Source: Haemophilus parainfluenzae
GTDB lineage: Bacteria > Pseudomonadota > Gammaproteobacteria > Enterobacterales > Pasteurellaceae
NCBI RefSeq assembly: GCF_003252725.1
Contig: NZ_QEPO01000004.1
Coordinates: 62,001-126,000 of the forward strand
Direction: 5' to 3'
Length of the DNA stretch: 64,000 nt
This document shows, piece by piece, positions 1 through 7,991 of this stretch; the stretch's first letter is position 1; each line of letters starts with the position of its first letter. The notes beneath the pieces are model-generated. The model was not told the origin of the DNA and ran no database searches. It was given only the letters and a program-made list of their open reading frames with translations. The translations under genes and the position numbers were made by a program.

Positions 1-772
1 GTAAAGCAAGCGTGATACGTTTGCCTAATTCTTGATAAACAACCGCTTCAGCTCCTACTTGTTGCCAACCATGTAAAGTACCTTGAACTTGATCACCATT
101 TACTTTCCATTGCATTAATTCTGCATAAGGCATTAAGCGAACCTCACTGCCTTTATCATTGGTCGCTTTCACCATTTCAGTAGCGAAAATAGTAGAACCA
201 TCTGATATTGCACCTCCTTTTGCTTCAGAGGATTTTTGTGCATTTTGATCGCCATGCACTTCAGGAAGGAAGTGAACAATACCCTTATGACAATCAATAC
301 AGGTTTGGCCATTTGTTTGAGCATCTGTATGAGTTTGTTTTGCTAATTTAGTTTGTTTTGAAAGCTCCATTGCATCAAAACTGTGACAGCTACGACAGGT
401 TTCTGAATCGTTGGCTTTCATATCATTCCATACCATTTGAGCAAGCTCTGCACGGTGGACTTCATATTTTTCTTTATTCTCAATCTTGCCTTGTGCTTCA
501 TACCACAAGTCTTTTAAAGCAATAAATTTAGCTTTGACATAATGCCAACCTTCTTTTGGAATATGGCAGTCTGAACATTGTGCTCGCACACCTTTTGCAT
601 TAGCAAAGTGACTAGAGCCTTCCCATTCTTCTTTTGGATAGCTCATTGAATGACAACTGACACAAAACTCCGGTGTACTGGTTTTATGCATAACCCACTG
701 CGTTCCCCACAATGCCACAGCGCCGACACCAGCCAAGTAAAGTGTGGTCACGATTTTCTTCATTTTTGACAT
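1..772 (-). CDS. torY: TorC/TorY-type multihaem c-type cytochrome (5' part, runs off the window)
   Basis: Membrane-anchored NapC/NirT-family cytochrome that passes electrons from menaquinol to a periplasmic molybdoenzyme such as a TMAO or biotin-sulfoxide reductase. The visible 257 residues start with a basic stretch and one membrane anchor (about residues 8-28), then carry four haem-binding CxxCH motifs at 37-41, 66-70, 126-130 and 158-162. After these the protein continues with a region unlike plain NapC, which points to the longer TorC/TorY type, whose fifth haem would lie outside the window. The start at 772 is preferred over the Met at 763 because a GGAG lies 5 bases upstream. The partner reductase gene would be expected just beyond the left edge. 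Confidence 0.82.
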   Translation of the reverse strand, partial: MSKMKKIVTTLYLAGVGAVALWGTQWVMHKTSTPEFCVSCHSMSYPKEEWEGSSHFANAKGVRAQCSDCHIPKEGWHYVKAKFIALKDLWYEAQGKIENKEKYEVHRAELAQMVWNDMKANDSETCRSCHSFDAMELSKQTKLAKQTHTDAQTNGQTCIDCHKGIVHFLPEVHGDQNAQKSSEAKGGAISDGSTIFATEMVKATNDKGSEVRLMPYAELMQWKVNGDQVQGTLHGWQQVGAEAVVYQELGKRITLAL

Positions 773-954
773 AGACACTCCAACGATACAAACGACAAAA
801 ATATAACTATAAATAAGTATTATGAATTGTAGGGATATAGTGAGAAAGAAACTATGATCTTGCTCAATAAAAGGTTAAACACTCATGAGATAAAAATAAA
901 AAACATTATATAAATCAATATATAATACTTTGTATTTAATCTAATTAGGAAAAT

Positions 955-1890
955 TTAAGAATGAAGAAATTGATTCACGCGTTCAAGCACGGCTTTTCTC
1001 ACGTTATCTTTTTCAAAAAGAATTTCATGTTTTGCTTGAGGTACAAGCATAGATTCTGCATGCGGAAAAAGTGCGGTCAATTTTTCAAGGTTTTTGTTAT
1101 CCACAATTTTTTCCTTTTCCGCTTGTAGGATAAGTACAGGTGTTTCTACTCTTGGAATAATTTTAGGGAGCGCTTTGATTGCATTTAAACACAAATGTAC
1201 CCAACGGAATGTCGGGCCGCCTAAGTGAATAGCAGCGCGTTTTCGATTAACTCGGTTCATCCATTTCATTCGCGTTTTAGAATGGCTAAGTTCATTAAGG
1301 TCTAAATCTGCCGGTTTGTAATGTCCTTTACCAAAAACATAGCGATGACCTTGACCAAATGCCATCATCGTTGCAATGATAACTTCATCTCGTAACGGAT
1401 GTTTCATGGGAACACCAAAGAAAGGCGAAGAAAGTACGGCCTTTTTAATATGATGATCATAATTGGCCAGGTAATAGGTGGAAATCAAAGCACCGAGGGA
1501 GTGTGCGAGAATATATTGCGCTTGATAAGCATAAAGTGCGGTCGTTTTTTCAATGATTTTTGCCATATCATCAATATAAAAACGAAACTCATCTAAATGC
1601 CCTTTTTGAGGAATAATACGCTGTGAATAGCCTTGTCCTCGGTGATCGAAAAGTAAAACATCATAACCTTGTTGATAAAAATCATAAGCCAACTCAGTCC
1701 ATTTCAGCATATTTTCTGCTCGACCATTCACCAAAATCATCAATTTTCTGACCGCACTTTCAGGCTGAACCAAATGACGATAAGCTAATTTAATATTTCG
1801 TTCGCCAGAAAGATATTGCGTCGGAAATTGCTCAAAAAAAGGCAATAACTCTGCAAGAGCAAATTGATGAAAATGAGGTTCTCTGATCAT
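955..1890 (-). CDS. pldB: Lysophospholipase L2 (alpha/beta hydrolase)
   Basis: A 311-residue serine hydrolase of the PldB family, expected at the inner membrane, hydrolysing lysophospholipids. The nucleophile elbow reads AHSLGA with Ser131, a variant of the usual G-x-S-x-G. An earlier FDHRGQGYS stretch is typical of the family, and the acid and histidine of the triad are probably in the LILQAEKEKIVD and AKHEILF regions near the C-terminus. The start overlaps the stop of the upstream membrane-protein gene by 4 bases (ATGA), so the two are probably translationally coupled. An in-frame uptake signal encodes the SAV tripeptide around residue 45. The substrate is taken from the family and not shown by the sequence. 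Confidence 0.85.
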   Translation of the reverse strand: MIREPHFHQFALAELLPFFEQFPTQYLSGERNIKLAYRHLVQPESAVRKLMILVNGRAENMLKWTELAYDFYQQGYDVLLFDHRGQGYSQRIIPQKGHLDEFRFYIDDMAKIIEKTTALYAYQAQYILAHSLGALISTYYLANYDHHIKKAVLSSPFFGVPMKHPLRDEVIIATMMAFGQGHRYVFGKGHYKPADLDLNELSHSKTRMKWMNRVNRKRAAIHLGGPTFRWVHLCLNAIKALPKIIPRVETPVLILQAEKEKIVDNKNLEKLTALFPHAESMLVPQAKHEILFEKDNVRKAVLERVNQFLHS

Positions 1891-2315
1891 AATTTTTTAA
1901 CAAAAAATAGTGTAGGGATAGTAATAACAGATATGATGATATAAGGTATTTTTAATTCGATCCAAGCATAGTGAAATAAGCTTGAAAGCTCAAGTGTATT
2001 TCCTAAATCAGTACTATCAAAGGTGATAAAAACTGAACCCAATAGCCATAAAAGCCCAAGCCACAAACAACCGATAATAAAGTAAGATAATTTCTGAGAA
2101 AAAATAAAAGGAAACAATGCTAAAAACGCAACAGTTATCGTTGTAAATAATATATTAAACGTATATTCACAACGTGCTTCATACAAAAATTCACCCGTGT
2201 AATTTTGGCATGTTGTTGCAAAGGTTTCAGGATAACCAAGGCGTGAGACAAACCAATATTGCAAAAGAAATGTCATTAAAGAAATTGTAATAAAAACAAA
2301 GATAGATCGTAGCAT
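1887..2315 (-). CDS. Small integral membrane protein of unknown function
   Basis: 142 residues with about four hydrophobic segments (roughly 3-24, 52-72, 78-98 and 116-138) and a short extracytoplasmic-looking loop holding two Cys (CQNYTGEFLYEARC) between the first two. I do not recognise a family. It overlaps the pldB start by 4 bases, so it is the first gene of a two-gene unit with pldB. A hairpin lies just upstream, between it and asd. The paired cysteines could form a disulfide if the loop faces the periplasm, but this is inference. Base composition is a little more AT-rich than that of its neighbours. Confidence 0.7.
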   Translation of the reverse strand: MLRSIFVFITISLMTFLLQYWFVSRLGYPETFATTCQNYTGEFLYEARCEYTFNILFTTITVAFLALFPFIFSQKLSYFIIGCLWLGLLWLLGSVFITFDSTDLGNTLELSSLFHYAWIELKIPYIIISVITIPTLFFVKKL

Positions 2316-2335
2316 ATTATCTTTTTTAGTAATGA

Positions 2336-2360
2336 AAAGGGCGTAGTAAATACGCCCTTT
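2336..2360 (-). terminator. Intrinsic terminator of asd
   Basis: Perfect 10-bp stem, AAAGGGCGTA paired with TACGCCCTTT around a 5-base loop, directly after the asd stop codon. The U-run on the minus strand is short (CCCTTTTC), so termination may be incomplete and could allow some read-through into the membrane protein-pldB pair. Confidence 0.7.
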
Positions 2361-2375
2361 GTAGTGAAAGTAAAC

Positions 2376-3491
2376 TTATGCCACCAATTGTTTTAAGATA
2401 CGACGAACTGGCTCTGCAGCACCCCATAATAATTGGTCACCTACAGTGAATGCTGCTAAGTATTCTGGACCCATTGCCAATTTACGTAAACGACCAACCG
2501 GTACGCTTAATGTACCTGTTACTTTAGCTGGGGTTAATTCACGTAATGTGGTTTCTTTGTCATTTGGAATCACTTTCACCCATTCGTTGTGAGACGCTAA
2601 AATTTGTTCAATTTCTTCTAATGGTAAGTCTTTTTTCAGTTTGATAGTAAATGCTTGGCTGTGGCAACGTAATGCACCGATACGTACGCATAAACCATCC
2701 ACAGGAATTGGATTGTCGCTTAAACCTAAGATTTTATTGGTTTCTGCATAGCCTTTCCATTCTTCTTTAGTTTGTCCTGTTTCAGGGAGAAGTTTGTCAA
2801 TCCAAGGGATTAAGCTACCACCTAATGCTGCGCCGAAGTTATCCGTTGGGAAACTATCAGAACGCATTTCTGCTGTCACTTTACGTTCAATATCTAAAAT
2901 TGACGAAGCAGGGTCTTTTAATTCGCTTGAAACCGCTTGTTCTAACAAGCCCATTTGTGAAATCAATTCACGCATATTTTTTGCGCCCGCACCTGAAGCC
3001 GCTTGGTAAGTTGCGACAGATACCCATTCCACTAAATCTTTTTCAAATAAACCACCGATAGCCATTAACATTAAGCTCACGGTACAGTTACCACCCACGA
3101 AAGTTTTAATGCCTTTTTTCAAGCCTTCAGAAATCACGTGTTGGTTTACCGGATCAAGCACGATAATTGCATCATCTTTCATACGTAGCGCAGAAGCGGC
3201 ATCAACCCAATAACCATCCCAACCTGTTGCTTTTAATTTTGGATAAACTTCATTGGTATAGTCGCCACCTTGACAGGTCACGATAATGTCTAATTTTTTA
3301 AGTTCTTCAATGTCGAATGCACTTTTAAGTTCACCCGCCTTTTTGCCTGCGAATACAGGGGCTTTTTGACCTGCTTGAGAAGTGGTGAAGAAAACTGGAT
3401 TAATATTGGCAAAATCTTGCTCTTGCACCATACGATCCATTAATACGGAACCGACCATTCCGCGCCAACCGATAAAACCGACGTTTTTCAT
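2376..3491 (-). CDS. asd: Aspartate-semialdehyde dehydrogenase
   Basis: Reduces beta-aspartyl phosphate to aspartate semialdehyde with NADPH, the branch point to lysine, diaminopimelate, threonine and methionine; cytoplasmic. 371 residues, the normal length for the gammaproteobacterial enzyme. The N-terminal nucleotide-binding motif is [11 protein letters not shown] and the catalytic cysteine is Cys136 in GGNCTVSLM. The gene stands alone between two hairpins, with its own probable promoter upstream. I looked for a lysine-riboswitch-like leader and found no room for one: only about 140 bases separate asd from ngt, and the terminator of ngt takes up part of that. Confidence 0.97.
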   Translation of the reverse strand: MKNVGFIGWRGMVGSVLMDRMVQEQDFANINPVFFTTSQAGQKAPVFAGKKAGELKSAFDIEELKKLDIIVTCQGGDYTNEVYPKLKATGWDGYWVDAASALRMKDDAIIVLDPVNQHVISEGLKKGIKTFVGGNCTVSLMLMAIGGLFEKDLVEWVSVATYQAASGAGAKNMRELISQMGLLEQAVSSELKDPASSILDIERKVTAEMRSDSFPTDNFGAALGGSLIPWIDKLLPETGQTKEEWKGYAETNKILGLSDNPIPVDGLCVRIGALRCHSQAFTIKLKKDLPLEEIEQILASHNEWVKVIPNDKETTLRELTPAKVTGTLSVPVGRLRKLAMGPEYLAAFTVGDQLLWGAAEPVRRILKQLVA

Positions 3492-3530
3492 GAGTTTTTC
3501 CTTATTTTATGTTGTGTTGAATGGGTCTAT

Positions 3531-3559
3531 TAATTACAGGCTTTATGCTACAAAATCAA
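3531..3559 (-). promoter_or_regulatory. Probable sigma-70 promoter of asd
   Basis: On the minus strand TTGATT (-35) and TAATTA (-10) are separated by 17 bases, ending about 40 bases before the asd start and just downstream of the ngt terminator. The -10 match is only moderate. Confidence 0.4.
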
Positions 3560-3604
3560 GTTTTTTTAAAAAAAATGAGACTTTGTTTAATTTTTCTCAA
3601 TAAA

Positions 3605-3624
3605 AAATCCCCTTTCGGGGATTT
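3605..3624 (-). terminator. Intrinsic terminator of ngt
   Basis: Minus-strand AAATCCCC, GAAA tetraloop, GGGGATTT followed by a U-rich run, six bases past the ngt stop codon. It closes the rimO-ngt unit and separates it from asd. Confidence 0.85.
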
Positions 3625-3629
3625 ATTGA

Positions 3630-5648
3630 TTATTTATCTGCTTTTTTCGTGGTTTTCTTTACCGTTTTTTTTGGCTCAGATTTACCTTCAGATTTGACCG
3701 CACTTTTCTTTGTCGTAGTAGACTTTGTAGTCTTCTCTTTTGTTGTTGCGGATTTAGTTGCTTTTTTCTTTGGCTTTTCAGCTAAATTTGCCGCTTTCCA
3801 TTCTTCAAATTTTTCAAGTAACACTTTACCCATTGGGCTTGGATCACCAGTAAATAAGGTTTGTAAGCCATTATTCTCAATGATATGACGACGAAGTTCT
3901 AAACGTTCTTGATGGTTTTCTGCTAAACGAATTGCACGTTCAACATATTCATCTACCGTATTCGCAATTAACCATTCCGGTAAACCTAAACGTTTAAACA
4001 AACCTTCATCAATATGTTCGTGGACTTCTGCACCCGTTTTACATACGCCCACTAAACCTAATGTCACCATATCAATAATGCCGTTGGTGTTACCAAATGG
4101 GAATGGGTTTACCATCATATCGCAGTTATGCAAAATACGAAGATATTGATCATAAGGCGCATGTGGATGAGCTGTCGCATCATTGCCTAAATAAGATTTA
4201 ATAAAACGCTCAACATAAGGATGAGTCACACCACTAGATTGGCCTAATGCAAAGTGGAAATGCACTTTCACCTTAGCACGATCACGAATAGCCTTTAATG
4301 CAGCCAAGAAATAGGGATTAAGCTTCATTGTAGTAGAAGCAATACCAATATTCACCACTTCAGGATTTTCACGTAAGCGATATTCTACGTGTTGCGGTGC
4401 AAGCGCTGAAGGCACATAAGGTAAGGCATCTTTTGGTAAACGCAATAATTGCTCACTGAAGCATTTTTCAGACCCCACATAATCATCTTCTACAATCACA
4501 TATTCAATAAAATCAGAATGTGTCGTAGCAGGGTGGCCTAAAGCAATCACTTGAACCGGTGCAAGACGCGTGTTACTTGCAAAAATAGTGGTTAAATCCA
4601 TCCCAATACTTGGCATATAAAGAACGGCTGCACCATTTTTTTCACAAATCTCTTTTAATTCATTCAATTTACCAAAAATATTATCACCTTTTAATAAATG
4701 GAATTCATCAAACACCGCTTGACCTGCTGCATCTACAGCTTCATTACCCACACCAATTAAATGAAAACGCTCACGCGCAGCAATCATTGAGGTGGAATGC
4801 GTACGGTAAATTGAATGAGATGAATGGAAATGCTCCAATAATACGACCATGACTGGTTTGCCATCACGTTCACCTAATTTAGTAACATCGCGATCAGTCC
4901 ATCCACCTTGCAATAAATGACGGCGAATAACTTGGTTTAATGCTTTTTTCACCCAGTGTTTATTTTCAGCAATATCGTAGCTGCAATGCATATACACATC
5001 GTGTGAAATTGCACTTGGCACATTATTTAAGTTTTCAATCGTCGCTAATTTTTCAGGGAACCATTGTAAAAGCGTACCACGCTTAGAAAACGATTGTTCT
5101 GTACCAATAAAACGTGGTGATTGCAACGCAAAACAAAGCGATGCGCATAACTCTGGATCTAAATTCCATAAAGCATCAAGATTAACATTCACATTAGATT
5201 CTGGCAGATAGAAAATACAGAATTTAATTAATGATGATCTCGTATTATCTAAATGGAAATCGGATAAATTGGTTTTATCTGGATTGCGGTTATAAGCTTG
5301 TAAAACATGATCCGCATTCACAAATGGTGATGACGCAAAAATCATATTAATCCAACGTTGTAAGGTAAAGAAACGTTGTGCACCACCTTCAGAAATATCT
5401 AATTTAGGATCAGAAAATAGCTCGCTCATTGCTACCGCTACACGGGTACAAAAATGCTTAATTTTATCTTGTACTAATTCATCATTTAATTGACTGGGAT
5501 AATCAATTTCAATGCCTTCAACGCCACCAAAATTAGTATCTATTTTGCTTAAAATATCGAGCAATTCTACGCAAGCTGCTTCATAATTTTTTGCTGCAAC
5601 TTCTTGTTCAAAACGGATAACACTTGGTTGTTTTTGTGTTTCTGCCAT
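3630..5648 (-). CDS. ngt: Cytoplasmic N-glycosyltransferase (HMW1C/NGT, GT41) with lysine-rich C-terminal tail
   Basis: Transfers hexose, usually glucose from UDP-glucose, to asparagine in N-x-S/T sequons of surface proteins such as autotransporter adhesins, acting in the cytoplasm before export. 672 residues: an N-terminal all-alpha domain, then the GT-B catalytic half with the family stretches HFHSSHSIYRTHSTS, LPKDALPYVPS, IGIASTTMKLNPYF and MMVNPFPFGNTNGI. From memory it matches the stand-alone A. pleuropneumoniae enzyme closely; that protein ends near residue 620. The last 49 residues (624-672) are extra: 19 Lys among Thr, Ser and Ala, no aromatics, histone H1/AlgP-like. No two-partner-secretion adhesin gene lies beside it, so it is the stand-alone type, not an HMW cluster. 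It follows rimO by 38 bases on the same strand. The acceptor proteins are not in this window. Confidence 0.92.
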   Translation of the reverse strand: MAETQKQPSVIRFEQEVAAKNYEAACVELLDILSKIDTNFGGVEGIEIDYPSQLNDELVQDKIKHFCTRVAVAMSELFSDPKLDISEGGAQRFFTLQRWINMIFASSPFVNADHVLQAYNRNPDKTNLSDFHLDNTRSSLIKFCIFYLPESNVNVNLDALWNLDPELCASLCFALQSPRFIGTEQSFSKRGTLLQWFPEKLATIENLNNVPSAISHDVYMHCSYDIAENKHWVKKALNQVIRRHLLQGGWTDRDVTKLGERDGKPVMVVLLEHFHSSHSIYRTHSTSMIAARERFHLIGVGNEAVDAAGQAVFDEFHLLKGDNIFGKLNELKEICEKNGAAVLYMPSIGMDLTTIFASNTRLAPVQVIALGHPATTHSDFIEYVIVEDDYVGSEKCFSEQLLRLPKDALPYVPSALAPQHVEYRLRENPEVVNIGIASTTMKLNPYFLAALKAIRDRAKVKVHFHFALGQSSGVTHPYVERFIKSYLGNDATAHPHAPYDQYLRILHNCDMMVNPFPFGNTNGIIDMVTLGLVGVCKTGAEVHEHIDEGLFKRLGLPEWLIANTVDEYVERAIRLAENHQERLELRRHIIENNGLQTLFTGDPSPMGKVLLEKFEEWKAANLAEKPKKKATKSATTKEKTTKSTTTKKSAVKSEGKSEPKKTVKKTTKKADK
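3697..3705 (-). repeat. DNA uptake signal inside the ngt tail
   Basis: A core USS (AAGTGCGGT on the minus strand, followed by CA) lies in frame inside the lysine-rich tail and encodes the Ser-Ala-Val of KKSAVKS, the only break in the otherwise Lys/Thr/Ser pattern at that point. Confidence 0.9.
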
Positions 5649-5687
5649 TTCTAAATTCCTTTGGTAAAAAATAAATAAGATTAATAA

Positions 5688-7049
5688 TTAACAGGTTCCC
5701 CACAGATCATATTCATCTGAATGGGTAATGGTTACTTTAATAAACTCGCCTACTTTCACAGGCGTGCCACTTAGATTTTCAATATAAACTAAGCCATCAA
5801 CTTCTGGTGCATCAGCTTTTGTACGCCCGATAATACCTTCGTCATCAATTTCATCCACAATTACATCAAGCGTTTGGCCAATTTTTTGTTTTAATCGTTC
5901 AGCCGAAATTTCTTGTTGTAACTGCATAAAGCGATGGAAACGTTCTTCTTTTACATCTTCAGGCACTTGGTCAGCCATTTCAGTTGCAGGAGCGCCTTCT
6001 ACTGGGCTAAATTTGAAACAGCCCACACGATCAAGTTGTGCTTCTTTTAAGAAATCCAATAACATTTGGAAATCTTCTTCTGTTTCACCTGGGAAACCTA
6101 CAATGAAAGTTGAACGCAAGGTTAAATCCGGACAAATCTCACGCCATTGCTTGATACGCTCTAAAGTGCGGTCAATTTTTCCTGGTCTTTTCATCGCTTT
6201 TAAAATTTTTGGACTCGCGTGTTGCAATGGAATATCCAAATAAGGCAACAATAAACCTTCCGCCATTAATGGAATTAAATCATCCACGTGCGGATAAGGA
6301 TAAACGTAATGTAAACGCACCCAAATGCCTAATTTTCCAAGCTGTTTGCACAAGGTTATTAAGTCATTCTTAATTGGCATACCATTCCAGAAAGCGGTTT
6401 TAACCCCACCTTCTTTGCGTTGTGTATCCATCGCATAAGCAGAAGTATCTTGTGAAACAACCAATAACTCTTTCACACCCGCATCAGCAAGACGTTTTGC
6501 TTCATCCAATACTTGCGTGATAGAGCGGCTTTCTAAATCCCCACGTAATGAAGGGATTATACAGAATGTACAACGATGATCACAGCCTTCTGAGATTTTC
6601 AAATAAGCATAGTGTTTTGGTGTTAATTTCACCCCTTGTTTTGGTACAAGGCTGGTGTAAGGATTATGCTCTGGTTTTGGTACATATTTATGTACTTGTG
6701 CCATGACTGTTTCATAACTGTGCGGACCGCTCACTTCCAATACTTTCGGGTGAACTTGGCGAATTTGATCTTCTTTCGCCCCTAAACAGCCGGTCACAAT
6801 CACACGTCCGTTTTCTTCCAACGCCTCTCCAATGGCTTCTAGGGATTCCTGCACGGCACTATCAATAAAGCCGCAAGTATTCACAATGACCAAGTCCACA
6901 TTTTCATAACTTGGCACAATGTTATACCCGTCAGTACGTAATTCAGTCAGAATACGTTCGGAATCCACTAAATTTTTAGGACACCCTAAACTTACAAAGC
7001 CAATATTCGGCGTTGATTTTTGCATAAATTTATTCTCAGCTATCATCAT
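5688..7049 (-). CDS. rimO: Ribosomal protein S12 methylthiotransferase
   Basis: Radical-SAM enzyme that adds a methylthio group to the conserved aspartate of ribosomal protein S12. Domains in order: N-terminal UPF0004 domain with cysteines in SLGCPKN, VNTCGF and VTGCLG; radical-SAM core with the cluster motif CDHRCTFC; C-terminal TRAM domain ending in DEYDLWG. Length matches E. coli RimO apart from the N-terminus. The true start may be the Met at 7025 ([14 protein letters not shown]), which aligns better with relatives; the Met at 7049 adds eight residues and has a GAAAG upstream. It is the first gene of the rimO-ngt pair, an arrangement also described in A. pleuropneumoniae. A USS lies within the gene near 6171. 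Confidence 0.95.
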   Translation of the reverse strand: MMIAENKFMQKSTPNIGFVSLGCPKNLVDSERILTELRTDGYNIVPSYENVDLVIVNTCGFIDSAVQESLEAIGEALEENGRVIVTGCLGAKEDQIRQVHPKVLEVSGPHSYETVMAQVHKYVPKPEHNPYTSLVPKQGVKLTPKHYAYLKISEGCDHRCTFCIIPSLRGDLESRSITQVLDEAKRLADAGVKELLVVSQDTSAYAMDTQRKEGGVKTAFWNGMPIKNDLITLCKQLGKLGIWVRLHYVYPYPHVDDLIPLMAEGLLLPYLDIPLQHASPKILKAMKRPGKIDRTLERIKQWREICPDLTLRSTFIVGFPGETEEDFQMLLDFLKEAQLDRVGCFKFSPVEGAPATEMADQVPEDVKEERFHRFMQLQQEISAERLKQKIGQTLDVIVDEIDDEGIIGRTKADAPEVDGLVYIENLSGTPVKVGEFIKVTITHSDEYDLWGTC

Positions 7050-7190
7050 CTTTCAAGACTTTAGATTTTACTCAATTTCAAGCAGAAAGGCGATAAATTA
7101 AAGGTAAATTGATTGTAAATTTGCCCATTAAAGTCCTTTTTTCAGGTAGAATAACGCCCGTTTTTTTATTTACTTATATTCATTATTAAC

Positions 7191-7907
7191 ATGGAAAATT
7201 CTTTTCTTTTTTCGACCGCTCTTGAACAGACGGCTTACTTACTTATACTAGGGAAAATGCTACTCGCACTTGTACTTGGCGGGATTATTGGCTTAGAGCG
7301 TGAACTTAAACACAAACCGGTTGGCGTTAAAACCTGTGCCATTATTGCGGTGACAACTTGTGTGCTGACGATTGTATCTATTCAAGCTGCAGAACATTAC
7401 GCGCAAGTTTCAGATAATATTCGAACGGACCCTATGCGACTTGCCGCACAAGTAATCAGTGGCATTGGTTTCTTAGGTGCGGGTGTTATTTTACATAAGA
7501 AAAATGATGCCATTTCAGGCTTAACCACAGCTGCCATTATTTGGGCTGCGGCGGCTATCGGTGTGGCAACAGGTGCAGGCTTTATTTTTGATGCCATTAT
7601 TGCCACTTTAATGATTTTAATCGCCATCCGTATTAGCCCGATTGTACAACGTTATGTTCGTCGTAAAACCTATAAAAAACGTACTCGCTTGGCTATTCAA
7701 CTAAGTTCTGCGAACGGCATCAGTAAAGTGACAGATTTATTACTGAAACATAATTACCGCATTGAAAATATTTCGGTAAAAGACCAAGCAAGTGGCGAAG
7801 TTCGCTTGCAAGTACGATGCTACAACATTGATAATGAAATGCTAAAAGATGTCTATACGCTATTAAAAACAGAAGATGAAGTACTGAGTGTGGATGTAGA
7901 AAATTAA
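7191..7907 (+). CDS. MgtC/SapB family inner-membrane protein
   Basis: 238 residues with four to five membrane helices in the first 150 residues and the family signature LGGIIGLERE near residues 30-39, followed by QVISGIGFLGAGVI and GLTTAAIIWAAAAIG. The cytoplasmic C-terminal part (about 160-238) looks like the small ACT-like domain of longer MgtC homologues. In other bacteria MgtC proteins adjust ATP synthase activity, magnesium homeostasis or intracellular survival; which of these applies here is unknown. The gene stands alone, divergent from rimO, with mutS about 85 bases downstream. The ATP synthase operon lies about 8 kb away but is not linked in transcription. Confidence 0.85.
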   Translation: MENSFLFSTALEQTAYLLILGKMLLALVLGGIIGLERELKHKPVGVKTCAIIAVTTCVLTIVSIQAAEHYAQVSDNIRTDPMRLAAQVISGIGFLGAGVILHKKNDAISGLTTAAIIWAAAAIGVATGAGFIFDAIIATLMILIAIRISPIVQRYVRRKTYKKRTRLAIQLSSANGISKVTDLLLKHNYRIENISVKDQASGEVRLQVRCYNIDNEMLKDVYTLLKTEDEVLSVDVEN

Positions 7908-7991
7908 AATCAGCTTAAAATAACACATTACTTCTATCGTAAAACCTATACTTGCTAGACAAAAAGTTAAACACTTAAACTGGATAACGTC

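Noticed and set aside
773-954. FNR or NarP site upstream of the torY-like gene
   Set aside because: I looked for TTGAT-N4-ATCAA on both strands and found no acceptable match.
3633-3779. Phase-variable simple repeat in the ngt tail
   Set aside because: The DNA is low complexity but has no perfect tandem tetramer or pentamer run of the kind that drives Haemophilus phase variation.
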